Shown here: positions 9,126 to 17,765 of the stretch, piece by piece
Layout: the number at the start of each line of letters is the position of its first letter
How positions within the stretch are numbered: the first letter of the stretch is position 1
Translations under genes and position numbers: made by a program
Assembly: GCA_964536965.1 (NCBI GenBank)
Contig: CAZIAL010000014.1
Span: 1-64,000, forward strand
From: JACMQW01 sp964536965
GTDB taxonomy: Bacteria; Bdellovibrionota; UBA1018
Reading direction: 5' to 3'
Length of the DNA: 64,000 bases
Notes under the pieces: model-generated
The model's database searches: none
What the model was told of the DNA's origin: nothing
The model's input: only the letters and a program-made list of their open reading frames with translations

Positions 9126-10097
9126 CTAACGAAGCGGCGTGAGGAGAAAAAGGTTCGGGTCCTTCGTATTCTTTCGATCGACCGCGATGATCGGACGATC
9201 CTGCTCGTCGATCACCATCCCTTCGGGCTGGCGGATCTTCGAAGGCAGGGACCAGAGTCGCTCGATCTGAATGAGGGCCTTGTCCTTTTTCAGCTTCTTG
9301 CCGATGCGACCGATCATATTTCGTTGGTCGCTGAGGAGGTAGAGGGCCCCCTTTTCATCGACGTTCAGCCCGCTCGAATCCTCGAAGAGCGCTTCGTGTT
9401 CGGGAGCGAAGCGCCAGCTGAAGACCGCCGGGTATTCGAGCGTGGGCGTCTTCGGAACCGGGAAAAAACCCTTTTTTTCAATCGACAGCTCCGTCCGATA
9501 TCCCGCGGCCTTTTGGCCGGGAGGCGCGAATTCGATGATCTGGAGGGGATCCTTCTCCTTCACGATCAGGATATGTCCGTTCCCCAGCGGCATCAAACCT
9601 TCCCCTCCCGAATTCGTATCCGCGGCCGTACCCGACGCCTGCGGAACCGGGGGGAATTTCAGATTGAAACGCGATTCGATTTTCGCCAGATCGGCGGAAA
9701 TGACGACGATCTGGGCGGGATGCTCCTGGACGATGAAGAGCCGGCCCGTCTCGTCGCTAAAAACGGATTCCCATTCCGACTGGGCCGGATCGATACCGCC
9801 CTTCGTTTCCAGCGGTTTTAAATCGACTTCCCGCGGAGCGAACGCGGTTTTGCGATTTTCCCAGTCGATGAGGTAGATCTTGTGGTCTCGGTCACCGACG
9901 ATGACGAGTTCGCGACGCTTCGTCTCCGGATTCGTTCGCCAAGCGGCCCCCGAGACTTCGACCGCCGGTAGCGTGTAACTCTCGAGCACGCGGAGAGCTT
10001 CGATTCGGGGAGCCTTCGGCGCTCCACGATCCGCGCGCACGGAGCTCGCGGAAAACGCCAGACAGAGGATCATCGCGATCAGAGCGCGGTCATTCAT
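9126..10097 (-). CDS. Exported beta-propeller protein (esterase-like phytase / SdiA-regulated type)
   Basis: A 323-residue protein with a signal peptide (ALIAMILCLAFSASSVRA). Repeated blade-like strands follow: RRELVIVGDRDHKIYLIDW, SVFSDETGRLFIVQEHPAQ, GEGLMPLGNGHILIVKEKD and DEKGALYLLSDQRNMIGRI. The DSSGLNVDE and QPEGMVIDEQDRPI segments match the six-bladed propeller of esterase-like phytase and SdiA-regulated proteins. Its ATG overlaps the end of the upstream membrane protein by 8 bases, so the two are translationally coupled. The enzymatic role is unknown; metal- or phosphate-linked hydrolysis is possible but not shown by any catalytic residue I can name. Confidence 0.6.
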   Translation of the reverse strand: MNDRALIAMILCLAFSASSVRADRGAPKAPRIEALRVLESYTLPAVEVSGAAWRTNPETKRRELVIVGDRDHKIYLIDWENRKTAFAPREVDLKPLETKGGIDPAQSEWESVFSDETGRLFIVQEHPAQIVVISADLAKIESRFNLKFPPVPQASGTAADTNSGGEGLMPLGNGHILIVKEKDPLQIIEFAPPGQKAAGYRTELSIEKKGFFPVPKTPTLEYPAVFSWRFAPEHEALFEDSSGLNVDEKGALYLLSDQRNMIGRIGKKLKKDKALIQIERLWSLPSKIRQPEGMVIDEQDRPIIAVDRKNTKDPNLFLLTPLR

Positions 10098-10584
10098 TCC
10101 ACGGGTCTATCACGCCCCCGCCGCCCGGCAAACTTCGCGCCGGGTTCTCGCGAATTTCGGGATGGCGAATTTCTCCGCCTAAATTGTTGGTCCAGGCGAG
10201 AAATCCCGCTGCGCAAAGCGAGATCAACGTGACCCACGGCAGGGCGCCGCCCGGGATGGAAAACTTCCTGAAAACCCCCAGGAGTCCTGCGAGGGCCGCG
10301 AGGCCCGAGGCGCCGACGAACCAGATCGCCTTTTCCGCCGCTTCCTCGTGAGCTTCGATGAATGACTCCGAAACGCCGGGAAGATGCTCGATCAGTTCTT
10401 CGGCCGGCTCACCCGTGAGGAAGGTCGGGATCATGACCAGACTGATCATGACGACGATGCTCATGCCGACGCGCCCGAGGAGCTCATTTTTTTTCCATCC
10501 GGCGATCATCAGGATCGGGATCGCGATGAGGAAGCCCGAGACCGGGAGATGATTGAGTATCAGGTGCGCATGGGCAGCATTCAT
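10090..10584 (-). CDS. Small four-helix membrane protein (DUF2231-like)
   Basis: A 164-residue protein with four hydrophobic helices: NHLPVSGFLIAIPILMIAGW, VGMSIVVMISLVMIPTFLTG, WFVGASGLAALAGLLGVF and LPWVTLISLCAAGFLAW. The N-terminal AHAHLILNHLPV with paired histidines and the overall layout match DUF2231-type membrane proteins, whose function is not established. Histidines at the first helix could bind haem or metal, but this is speculation. It is the first gene of a two-gene unit with the propeller protein. The divergent P-type ATPase lies about 150 bases away. Confidence 0.6.
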   Translation of the reverse strand: MNAAHAHLILNHLPVSGFLIAIPILMIAGWKKNELLGRVGMSIVVMISLVMIPTFLTGEPAEELIEHLPGVSESFIEAHEEAAEKAIWFVGASGLAALAGLLGVFRKFSIPGGALPWVTLISLCAAGFLAWTNNLGGEIRHPEIRENPARSLPGGGGVIDPWNE

Positions 10585-10734
10585 ATCTTCATCCTTGGGC
10601 CAAATTGTCCTTTCGATGGGACAAGACTACTCGCGGTGCGTGCGGAAGTTCGGGCTTAATGCTACTAGAGCATGGTTCGTGCCACAGAGTCACCACGGCA
10701 TTACTCTTGCTGCTCGTAAACACTAGAGGTCTCG

Positions 10735-13221
10735 ATGGATTTTTTCGGTCTGTCCGAAAGTCTCGCCCGGAAAAGATGGGAGTCCGAAGGGCCGAATGAA
10801 CTGCCCACGGCGAAGGCTCGAGTTTTTCTCGTTCTGCTCAAGGACGTTCTTCTGGAGCCGATGGTATCGCTCCTGCTGGGCTGCGGGACCATCTACTTGC
10901 TGCTCGGCGATCGGCAGGAAGCGATCATCTTGCTCGCTTTCCTCGCGGTCATCGTATTCATCACGATCTACCAGGAACGGAAGACGGAGAACGCCCTCGA
11001 AGCGCTGAGAGACCTCTCCAGCCCGCGTGCGCTGGTCGTCCGCGACGGGAAAAAGAAAAGGATCCCGGGGCGCGACGTCGTCCGCGAAGATCTTTTGGTC
11101 CTAAGCGAAGGCGATCGGGTATCCGCGGACGCGAAGATTCTTTCCGCATCTTCGCTCATGAGCGATGAATCTCTGCTGACCGGTGAGTCATTACCCATCG
11201 AAAAGAACATGGGCGAAAACGTCTTCGCAGGGACCACGATCGTGCGGGGGCACGGAATCGCCCAGGTCTTCGCGACCGCCCTCGACACCGAGATCGGAAA
11301 GATCGGAAAAATCCTCGAGAGCGCCCAGCCGGAAAAAACGCGACTGCAGATCGAAACGCGGAAGCTCGTGAAGAAGCTCGCGATCGCCGCGGCCATTCTC
11401 TGCATCATCGTGGTCGTCGTATACGGGATGAGTCGAGACGACTGGATGGGAGGATTTCTTTCGGGGCTAACGCTCGCGATGGCGATTCTTCCCAACGAAT
11501 TTCCCGCGGTACTGGTCATCTTCCTCGCTCTCGGCGCCTGGAGAATTTCTCAGCGTCGCGTGCTCACCCGGAAGATGCCTGCCATCGAGAACCTGGGATC
11601 GGCGACGGTCCTATGCGTGGACAAGACGGGCACGCTCACGCTGAACCAGATGAGCGTCCGCGCGCTTTCCGTATTCGCGCCCGGCCCTTCGGAGTTCGAT
11701 CTCCGAACGCGTGCGGGCCAGGAGTTGCCGGAGGAATTTCACTCGCTCGTCGAATACGGAATCCTCGCTTCGAACCCTTCCCCTTACGATCCGATGGAAA
11801 AAGCCGTCCAGCAGATCGGCAGCGAGTATTTATCCGAAACCGAGCACCTCCACCCGGAATGGCGGCTCGCGCGTGAATACCCGCTTACGCCTGAACTCTT
11901 GGCGATGACGCATGTGTGGAAGAGCACCGGCGAAGGATATGTGGTTGGCGCCAAAGGCGCGCCCGAAGCGATCATGGATCTTTGTCATCTTCCGACGGAG
12001 AGAGTGGCCGAGATATCTTCCCAAGTCGCGCATTTCGCCGAACGCGGGCTGCGCGTATTAGGGGTCGCGAGGGCGCCTTTCACGCCGGGACCCCTTCCGG
12101 TACAACAGCATGACTACGACTTCGAATTCCTCGGTCTGCTCGGGCTTTCGGATCCGATTCGCCCGGACGTTCCCGAGGCGATCCGCGAATGCACCGAGGC
12201 CGGAATTCGAGTCATCATGATCACCGGAGATCATGTGCGCACGGCCAGGAGCATTGCCCGCGAAGTCGGGCTTCAGAACCCGGACGAAACCCTGGCGGGT
12301 CCGGAGTTGGCCGAAATGGACGACGCCGAACTCAGACGAAGACTGAAGACGGTGAACTGTTTTGCCCGAATGGCTCCGGAACAGAAACTCCGGCTCGTGC
12401 AAGCGCTCCAGAGTAACGGCGAGACCGTCGCGATGACCGGGGATGGAGTAAACGACGCTCCCGCGCTGCGAATGGCGCAAATCGGGATCGCCATGGGCGA
12501 GCGGGGCACCGACGTCGCTCGCGAGTCGGCCGACTTGGTCTTACTGAACGACGATTTTTCGTCGATCGTCGAAGCCGTCCGAACGGGACGCCGGATTTTC
12601 GACAACCTCCGGGGAGCGATGGCTTATCTGCTCGCCGTCCATGTGCCGATCGCGGGAATCTCGCTGCTGCCGATCTTCCTGAATCTGCCGCTCGTCCTGC
12701 TCCCCGTCCACGTCGCGTTTCTCCACCTGATCATCGAGCCGGCCTGCTCCGTGGTATTCGAAGCCGAGCTTCCTGGGGCCGACCTGATGAAGAAGAAACC
12801 CAGGCCCGCGGACCAAGCCCTCTTTTCGCGGGACCTCATCCTTCCGAGCCTCCTCCAGGGCCTGGTGGTTTTCGGCGCGGTCGGGGCGGTTTACGTCGCT
12901 TCGATGTACCGCGGACTGGGTGAAACGGATGCGCGAGCGCTGACGTTTACCACCCTGATTCTGGCCAACCTCGGACTGATCCTGGTGAACCGATCCTGGT
13001 CGCGGACGATTTTAGAAGGAATGCGGGCGCCGAACCGCGCCCTGATCTGGGTGCTCGCAGGTTCGCTTCTTTTTCTGGGTCTCGTCCTCTATGTCCCCTA
13101 TGCGCGTGAGCTCTTCCGGTTTTCGTTTCTCCATCCGATCGACCTGGGGATTGCATGCGGAGGCGCGTTTGCCAGCGTCGCTTGGTTCGAGATCTGGAAG
13201 ATCCAGCGGCGGCGAAAATAG
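10735..13221 (+). CDS. Cation-transporting P-type ATPase (P2-like)
   Basis: An 828-residue membrane ATPase. All core motifs are present: actuator-domain TGES (about residue 149), phosphorylation motif DKTGTLT with Asp about 296, KGAPE in the nucleotide domain, and TGDGVNDAP (about 568). The layout has two helices before the actuator, two before the phosphorylation domain and a six-helix C-terminal bundle, as in P2 (calcium-type) pumps. The ion-site helix 4 reads PNEFP (about 253) instead of PEGLP of SERCA or PEEFP of many bacterial relatives. The ion is therefore uncertain; calcium or another divalent cation is most likely. An AGAGGT precedes the ATG. Confidence 0.88.
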   Translation: MDFFGLSESLARKRWESEGPNELPTAKARVFLVLLKDVLLEPMVSLLLGCGTIYLLLGDRQEAIILLAFLAVIVFITIYQERKTENALEALRDLSSPRALVVRDGKKKRIPGRDVVREDLLVLSEGDRVSADAKILSASSLMSDESLLTGESLPIEKNMGENVFAGTTIVRGHGIAQVFATALDTEIGKIGKILESAQPEKTRLQIETRKLVKKLAIAAAILCIIVVVVYGMSRDDWMGGFLSGLTLAMAILPNEFPAVLVIFLALGAWRISQRRVLTRKMPAIENLGSATVLCVDKTGTLTLNQMSVRALSVFAPGPSEFDLRTRAGQELPEEFHSLVEYGILASNPSPYDPMEKAVQQIGSEYLSETEHLHPEWRLAREYPLTPELLAMTHVWKSTGEGYVVGAKGAPEAIMDLCHLPTERVAEISSQVAHFAERGLRVLGVARAPFTPGPLPVQQHDYDFEFLGLLGLSDPIRPDVPEAIRECTEAGIRVIMITGDHVRTARSIAREVGLQNPDETLAGPELAEMDDAELRRRLKTVNCFARMAPEQKLRLVQALQSNGETVAMTGDGVNDAPALRMAQIGIAMGERGTDVARESADLVLLNDDFSSIVEAVRTGRRIFDNLRGAMAYLLAVHVPIAGISLLPIFLNLPLVLLPVHVAFLHLIIEPACSVVFEAELPGADLMKKKPRPADQALFSRDLILPSLLQGLVVFGAVGAVYVASMYRGLGETDARALTFTTLILANLGLILVNRSWSRTILEGMRAPNRALIWVLAGSLLFLGLVLYVPYARELFRFSFLHPIDLGIACGGAFASVAWFEIWKIQRRRK

Positions 13222-13518
13222 GACCGGCCCATTTAGCGACGACAAACCCGGAGATTCCTCAGGATCGATGCGGGGAATTTTACCAGGCATGACCATTGCT
13301 CTCTCCGTGGGGTGACTCACGGAAGCGATGCAGAGTACGCGTCAGAAAAGGCGCAAACCGAAATGCCGGCCGATCCCATTCGACCCTCTGGCGCGGCGCG
13401 GATCGGTAGATCTTGGCCATTTTTTTCTTTGGCTTCGGGAGCGTTCTCGCTCGTTTTCCCCTTTGTATTCTTCGTCGGATGGACGGTAGGTGTCTGGAAA
13501 GATGCAAGGTCAAGCGAA

Positions 13519-14600
13519 TTACGCTGCCTTCTTCTCGGCTAAATCATTGATTGGGTTGAGGGTAACGAAAGTCGCCGATTCCCAAAAACGCGGAGTCTTA
13601 CCAATCCAGCGCCCAGGATTTTTAAGATACGCTTCGAGATACACTGCGCGTCTTCGTTCCAGGATCGCCTTGTCGCGGCCCTGATGACGATCCTCGGGTG
13701 TTACGAATCCGATCCCGCTGTGCAGGTGCTTTGTGTTGTACCATTTCGCAAAGTCGGCGACCCAGGCTTTTGCGTCCTCGATGTTCTTGAATGGACCTCT
13801 CGGATACGAGGGTCGGTACTTCAGAGTCTTAAATAACGATTCCGAGAACGCATTATCATCACTCACCGATGGACGACTGAACGATGGCAACACTCCGAGG
13901 CGACGCAGTGTCGCAAGCATCGTGCTGGCCTTCATCGGGCCGCCGTTGTCAGCATGTACGGCGAGTTGCTTCTTCTGCACCCGCTCTAAGCGATAAGCTC
14001 GCCTCATCATTCGAGTCGAGATTTCTGCGCTTTCGTAGTGTTCGACTTTCCAGGTGATGATCTTACGGCTGTAGATGTCGACGATTAGGTAGAGGTAAAA
14101 GAATTTTCCGAGTACCGAGGAGCGAAGATAAGTGATGTCCCAGCTCCATACTTGATTTGGACCTACCGCGATAAGTTCCTTCGGGCGCGAATGCTTCGGC
14201 GGAGAGGAGTGCCTTCGATGGGCGAGCAGTTTGTGCTCACGTAACACCCGGTAGAATGTTGACTCGCATGCGACGTAGATTCCGCGGTCCGCGAGCGTTG
14301 GAACGATTTGCTTCGGATGCTTGTCCCGAAACTCGGGGCTACAGGAGATTTCAATGATTCGGTCTTTTTCGAACTTTGTAAGCTTATTGTGAACGAGCTT
14401 CGGTCCGCGTCTGCGGTCGCCGTACGGATTTTTCTTCCAGCGGTAGTAGCATCCTGCTTCGATCGAGAACGCGCGGCAGGCGTTGTCTACTCGGCAGCCG
14501 TTTTCTTTGGCTTCTTCGACGAGCTCGATGCATCTTCGCCGGTCGTCGGCGGAGATTTTTCTTCCCTTTGCTCCCCCCAGATCGATTCCGCTTTTTTTTT
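13519..14600 (-). CDS. IS3-family transposase OrfB (DDE integrase), copy A, made by -1 frameshift
   Basis: In the -1 frame from the A9 run the reading continues SGIDLGGAKGRKISADD, then DDRRRCIELVEEAKENGC, RAFSIEAGCYYRWKKNPYG, and ends LAEKKAA. The integrase core has WSWDITYLR (first Asp), HADNGGPM (second Asp) and a downstream acidic site in the NAFSESLFKTLKY region. The frame is uninterrupted from slip site to stop, so the element could be active. The in-frame ATG at 14247 would miss about a third of the protein and is not the natural start. Confidence 0.85.
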
Positions 14601-15056
14601 AAGGGCAAGCAGTGCGGTCGCTTCTTTTAGCGCTCTGTCCTTCAGTTTAAGTTCGCGTTGCAGCTCTTTGATTCGTTGCCTGAGCAGCGCATCTTCATTT
14701 TCGTTTCTGATTTGGTTTAGTTTCCGGTTTCGGCCCATGAGACCCATTACCTCATTCTTCCACTCACGGAGATGGCAATGGTAGAGACCCTTCGAGCGGA
14801 GGTAGAGGCCGAGCTCTTCCTCGGTCATGAACCGGGTTTCAAGGAGCGCCTTGGTTTTGGCGGCTAAGCTCCAGTCCTGCGGCCGGGTCCCTTTCATTTC
14901 GAAGCCATGAGGATCGGTTAGATGCTCCTTAAGCCACCGAAAAAGAGTTGCGCGTGGAACCCCGCATTCAGCCCCGACTTCTTCGATCCTTTTGCCCTTC
15001 CTCGATAAGACTTTTTCTAAAACTTCCTTTTTAAAATCCGGAGAGTACCTGGACAT
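14487..15056 (-). CDS. IS3-family transposase OrfA (DNA-binding subunit), copy A
   Basis: A 189-residue protein. The N-terminal helix-turn-helix includes FKKEVLEKVLSRKGKRIEEV and GVPRATLFRWLKE, which bind the element ends in this family. A leucine-zipper-like coiled coil follows (NENEDALLRQRIKELQREL). The frame crosses an A9 run at 14592-14600 encoding LALKKKAES, the expected -1 slippage site that fuses OrfA to OrfB. Reading through without slipping gives the short charged tail ending KKTAAE. Confidence 0.85.
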   Translation of the reverse strand: MSRYSPDFKKEVLEKVLSRKGKRIEEVGAECGVPRATLFRWLKEHLTDPHGFEMKGTRPQDWSLAAKTKALLETRFMTEEELGLYLRSKGLYHCHLREWKNEVMGLMGRNRKLNQIRNENEDALLRQRIKELQRELKLKDRALKEATALLALKKKAESIWGEQREEKSPPTTGEDASSSSKKPKKTAAE

Positions 15057-15190
15057 TGGGTCCCATTCTCCGCTCTCATTTCAACTATCTGCGTCTGGCA
15101 TCTTTGCTGGCACCGAGAGGGTTTCAGGAGAGATGTCGGAAGGTGGGGCGGACTGCTAATTCGTAAGCGATCGGGAAATGATGATCAAGT

Positions 15191-15571
15191 TCATTCAGAA
15201 CTGGATTTCATTGCTTCTACTGTCGCTCGCGCGGTTGCGAGATCCGCGCCCGTTTTCTGGACGCACAGACGAATTGCTTCAATAATTTTCCCGTCGCCGA
15301 TCATTTCCTCGATTTCGGAACGAAGCTGCGGCTCCAGTTGCAGACGAGTTGGTTGATTCTTCGGCGACGGGGGCCCTACCACCCCTTGGATCGGATATTG
15401 TTTCCATTCGGTAGACTTTATTCCAAACTCAAACTCTGCCTGTCCGAAAGCTTCTTCAAGCGTCAGATGAAATCCATCCGTCATCTCTTCTCCGCTTTCG
15501 TCGCAGTACAAGAGATAGTAACCGCCGTCAGTTTCATACTGGACCACTCGTAACTCATGGGGCCTTGGCAT
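15191..15571 (-). CDS. Small protein with ribosomal L7/L12-like C-terminal domain
   Basis: A 126-residue protein if started at the ATG at 15571, which has AGGTGG in front; an upstream ATG at 15658 would add 29 residues. The N-terminal half (HELRVVQYETDGGYYLLYCD, then LTLEEAFGQAEFEFGI) looks like a small beta/alpha domain seen in immunity-like or hypothetical proteins. The C-terminal half (GDGKIIEAIRLCVQKTGADL) matches the helix-rich L7/L12 fold, also found in free-standing small proteins. It is the only non-IS gene between two IS3 elements. The function is unknown. Confidence 0.55.
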   Translation of the reverse strand: MPRPHELRVVQYETDGGYYLLYCDESGEEMTDGFHLTLEEAFGQAEFEFGIKSTEWKQYPIQGVVGPPSPKNQPTRLQLEPQLRSEIEEMIGDGKIIEAIRLCVQKTGADLATARATVEAMKSSSE

Positions 15572-15706
15572 AGCGTGCCCACCTATTCGATGTTTGGTCT
15601 TACCTTCATCGAAGTGGAGCGAACCAACTTTTACGAAATAGAGGAATCTCGTATTCATTGGTCCATTGTCGCACGCTTCTAACTTAATCGTCCATCGGTC
15701 TAGAGG

Positions 15707-16796
15707 TCAGGCGCTGATTGACTGAGTCACATTCTGCTCGATTCGCGCGGAGTTCAGAGTCACGAGCGACACTGCGCTCCAATCTCGGATGGCACCGCTC
15801 CACCTCGTGGGGTGCCTGTCACGTGCAAGTTCATACGTTGCCCGTCGTCGCTCAAGAATAAGCGTGTCCTCTCCGCGATGGCGACTCGCCGGGGTTACGA
15901 AGTTGATTCCACTGTGGAGGTGGCGGTTGTTGTACCAATCAATGAAGTTCTCCACCCAGGCGCTGGCTTCACCTATCGAATCGAAAGGCCGATTTGGATA
16001 CGCAGGATGATATTTCAGGGTTTTAAAGAGCGCCTCAGAATAGGCATTATCGTTACTTACTGACGGACGGCTGAATGAGGGTACAACGCCTAGTTTTTTT
16101 AGCGTAGCGAGCATCGTAGCGCCCTTCATGGGCCCCCCGTTGTCGGAATGAATGAAGAGCTGATGCCGCTCGATTCCTTCTGCACTGCAGATACTTGTGA
16201 TCATTTCGGATGAGAGATCGGAGCCCTCCCGCTCCGCGAGTTCGTAGCCCATGACCTTTCGACTGTAGATATCAATCACGAGGTACAAGTAGAAAAAGAC
16301 CCCAAGCACAGTGGTTCGTAGGTACGTAATGTCCCAACTCCAGACTTGATTTGGAGCGTATGCAATTAGTTCCTTCGGACGTGAGTGCCTCGGAGGATTG
16401 CAACGGCTTCGATGGGCGAGAAGTCGTTCTTTCCGAAGTACCCGGTAAAACGTCGACTCGGAAGCTACGTAGATTCCTCGATCCGCTAGAATCGGAACGA
16501 TGTGCCTGGGCTGCCGATCCCGGAACTCCGGACTGCAACAGATCGCGACGATGCGAGCCCGTTCTTCGCTGTTCAGTTCGTGAGGAAGTGGCCCTATCGG
16601 CCCTCGACGTTGGTCGCCATCAGCATTCTTCCGCCAGCGCTCGTATGTCCTCGGACTGATTCCGAGTGCCAGGCATGCGGGTTCTACTCGCGCGCCTTCT
16701 TGTCTTGCTTCTTCGACGAGGAGTGAGATTCGCTCTCGGTCTTCTCGGCTGGTCTTTCGTCCTCGTTTACCCCGAAGACCAGCTCCGCTTTTTTTT
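15707..16796 (-). CDS. IS3-family transposase OrfB (DDE integrase), copy B, made by -1 frameshift
   Basis: After slippage on the A8 run the frame continues SGAGLRGKRGRKTSRED, then RISLLVEEARQEGARV, CLALGISPRTYERWRKN, and the integrase domain. WSWDITYLRTT supplies the first catalytic Asp and HSDNGGPM the second; the acidic residue follows in NAYSEALFKTLKY. The protein ends near RIEQNVTQSISA. No stop interrupts the frame, so the gene appears intact. Confidence 0.85.
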
Positions 16797-17247
16797 GGAG
16801 TGCAATAAGGGCCGTGGCTTCTCGGAGGGCGTGATCCTTCCGCTTGAGCTCGTGCTCGAGTTCGCGAATTCGGCGAAGGAGTGCCGCGTTTTCATCTTCG
16901 TTATGATTGCGCCCGGCCTTCTTCACTTCGAGCAAGACCTCGCGTTTCCACCGTTCGATTTGGTCATGATAAAGGCCGTGATGCCTGAGGTATTTTCCGA
17001 GTTCAATGGAATCGAGATCTCGGGTTTCGAGAAGCACTTTTAGTCGAGATGCCATGCCCCAAAATTGGGGCTGGGAGACTTTCCGGACGACCCCAGCGGC
17101 CTGCGGACCGGCATTCTTGAGCCAGCGGTACATACTCGATCGCGACACGCCGAGCTCCTTCGCGATGTCTGGGATCCGCTTAGACCCGCTTTCAGCGATC
17201 GCCTGTTGAACTGTCTCTAAGCGAAATGAATGGCAATAAGTCTTCAT
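16684..17247 (-). CDS. IS3-family transposase OrfA, copy B
   Basis: A 187-residue protein with an N-terminal helix-turn-helix (RIPDIAKELGVSRSSMYRWL) and a coiled coil (DENAALLRRIRELEHELKRK). The frame crosses an A8 run at 16789-16796 encoding IALQKKAEL, the -1 slippage site for making the OrfAB fusion. The zero-frame tail is acidic and ends KKQDKKARE. It shares the overall plan of the neighbouring copy A but only part of its sequence. Confidence 0.85.
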   Translation of the reverse strand: MKTYCHSFRLETVQQAIAESGSKRIPDIAKELGVSRSSMYRWLKNAGPQAAGVVRKVSQPQFWGMASRLKVLLETRDLDSIELGKYLRHHGLYHDQIERWKREVLLEVKKAGRNHNEDENAALLRRIRELEHELKRKDHALREATALIALQKKAELVFGVNEDERPAEKTESESHSSSKKQDKKARE

Positions 17248-17388
17248 AACTACGGAGAATTCCTTCTCAGCTCTCTTGGGATTGAATGAAAATCCTATCC
17301 GTCATCTTTCCTGACCCCGAGAGAAGCTACAGCGCCAGGGGAAATCCCCACAGTCAGTGGTCAATAACCGATCTAAGCAGATGGGTAT

Positions 17389-17404
17389 CTGACTCGCGAG
17401 TCAG
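17389..17404. repeat. Perfect 16-base palindrome
   Basis: CTGACTCGCGAGTCAG is its own complement and overlaps the stop of the small frameshifted gene. Read on the plus strand it is followed by TTTT, so it could end transcription coming from the IS side. Confidence 0.6.
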
Positions 17405-17684
17405 TTTTGACTTTGGCTGACAGCGTGCTCGCTAATGTGGCTTGCTAGATCTTCCAAATCGGAGGCGTGATCTTCTAGAATTTCGCCAACACCGTTCAAC
17501 GGCTCGTCTAAATCTAAAACCTCGGTTTCATCGGTTGCAGCCCGCTTGAATAGGCCCGCTAACCCCAAAAGTCTGATTCTGAGATAAGATAATTGCCGAT
17601 AGATCTCGTCGAGAGAAGGACACTCAACGGCTTCACAGTCCGGCGGGGAGCTATTTTTTTTAATTCAGAATTCGCTCTACGCAT
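17401..17684 (-). CDS. Hidden small gene crossing a poly-A frameshift, downstream of merA
   Basis: An ATG at 17684 is preceded by a strong GGAGG at the right distance. The zero frame begins MRRANSELKK and reaches an A8 run (T8 at 17654-17661 on the plus strand). A -1 slip there continues NSSPPDCEAVECPSLDEIYR, then QLSYLRIRLLGLAGLFKRAA, and ends LASHISEHAVSQSQN at a TGA at 17401, 94 residues in all. Without the slip the frame closes after about 42 codons. The product is acidic at its C-terminus and I do not recognise it. It may use programmed frameshifting like the nearby IS genes, or be a gene broken by a homopolymer change. Confidence 0.4.
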
Positions 17685-17699
17685 TCGCCCTCCAACAGT

Positions 17700-17718
17700 A
17701 GTGGGACTTGTCCCCACT
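17700..17718. repeat. REP-like hairpin AGTGGGACTTGTCCCCACT
   Basis: A near-perfect inverted repeat just downstream of merA. A related copy lies at 20884-20902, so two similar hairpins in the same orientation flank the mer operon. Here it lies inside a 27-codon open frame (17743 to 17660, minus strand) that encodes SKWGQVPLL, the same peptide encoded at the end of the small gene at 20865-21035. Confidence 0.45.
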
Positions 17719-17765
17719 TGGAGCTTACACATCGTAAGTGCATTCACATCGTGTACGGCTAGTGC

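Larger units (their letters stand above)
13491..15112 (-). mobile_element. IS3-family insertion sequence, copy A
   Basis: Contains an orfA and orfB read in -1 overlap, as in other IS3-family elements. Imperfect terminal inverted repeats are visible: TGTCTGGAAAGATGC at 13491-13505 matches the complement of 15098-15112 at 12 of 15 positions. The outer limits may extend a few bases further, because the sequence just outside the right end (CCGAGAG) is shared with copy B. I do not see a convincing target-site duplication. Confidence 0.7.
15707..17315 (-). mobile_element. IS3-family insertion sequence, copy B (different from copy A)
   Basis: Has the same two-gene layout as copy A and clear homology, but the protein sequences have diverged well beyond recent duplication. 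The right end near 17302-17315 (TCATCTTTCCTGAC) resembles the right end of copy A. The left end is not resolved: an AGGTCAGGCG block at about 15703 matches copy A near its left end, but the outer repeat is not recognisable there. This end may be eroded. Confidence 0.65.
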
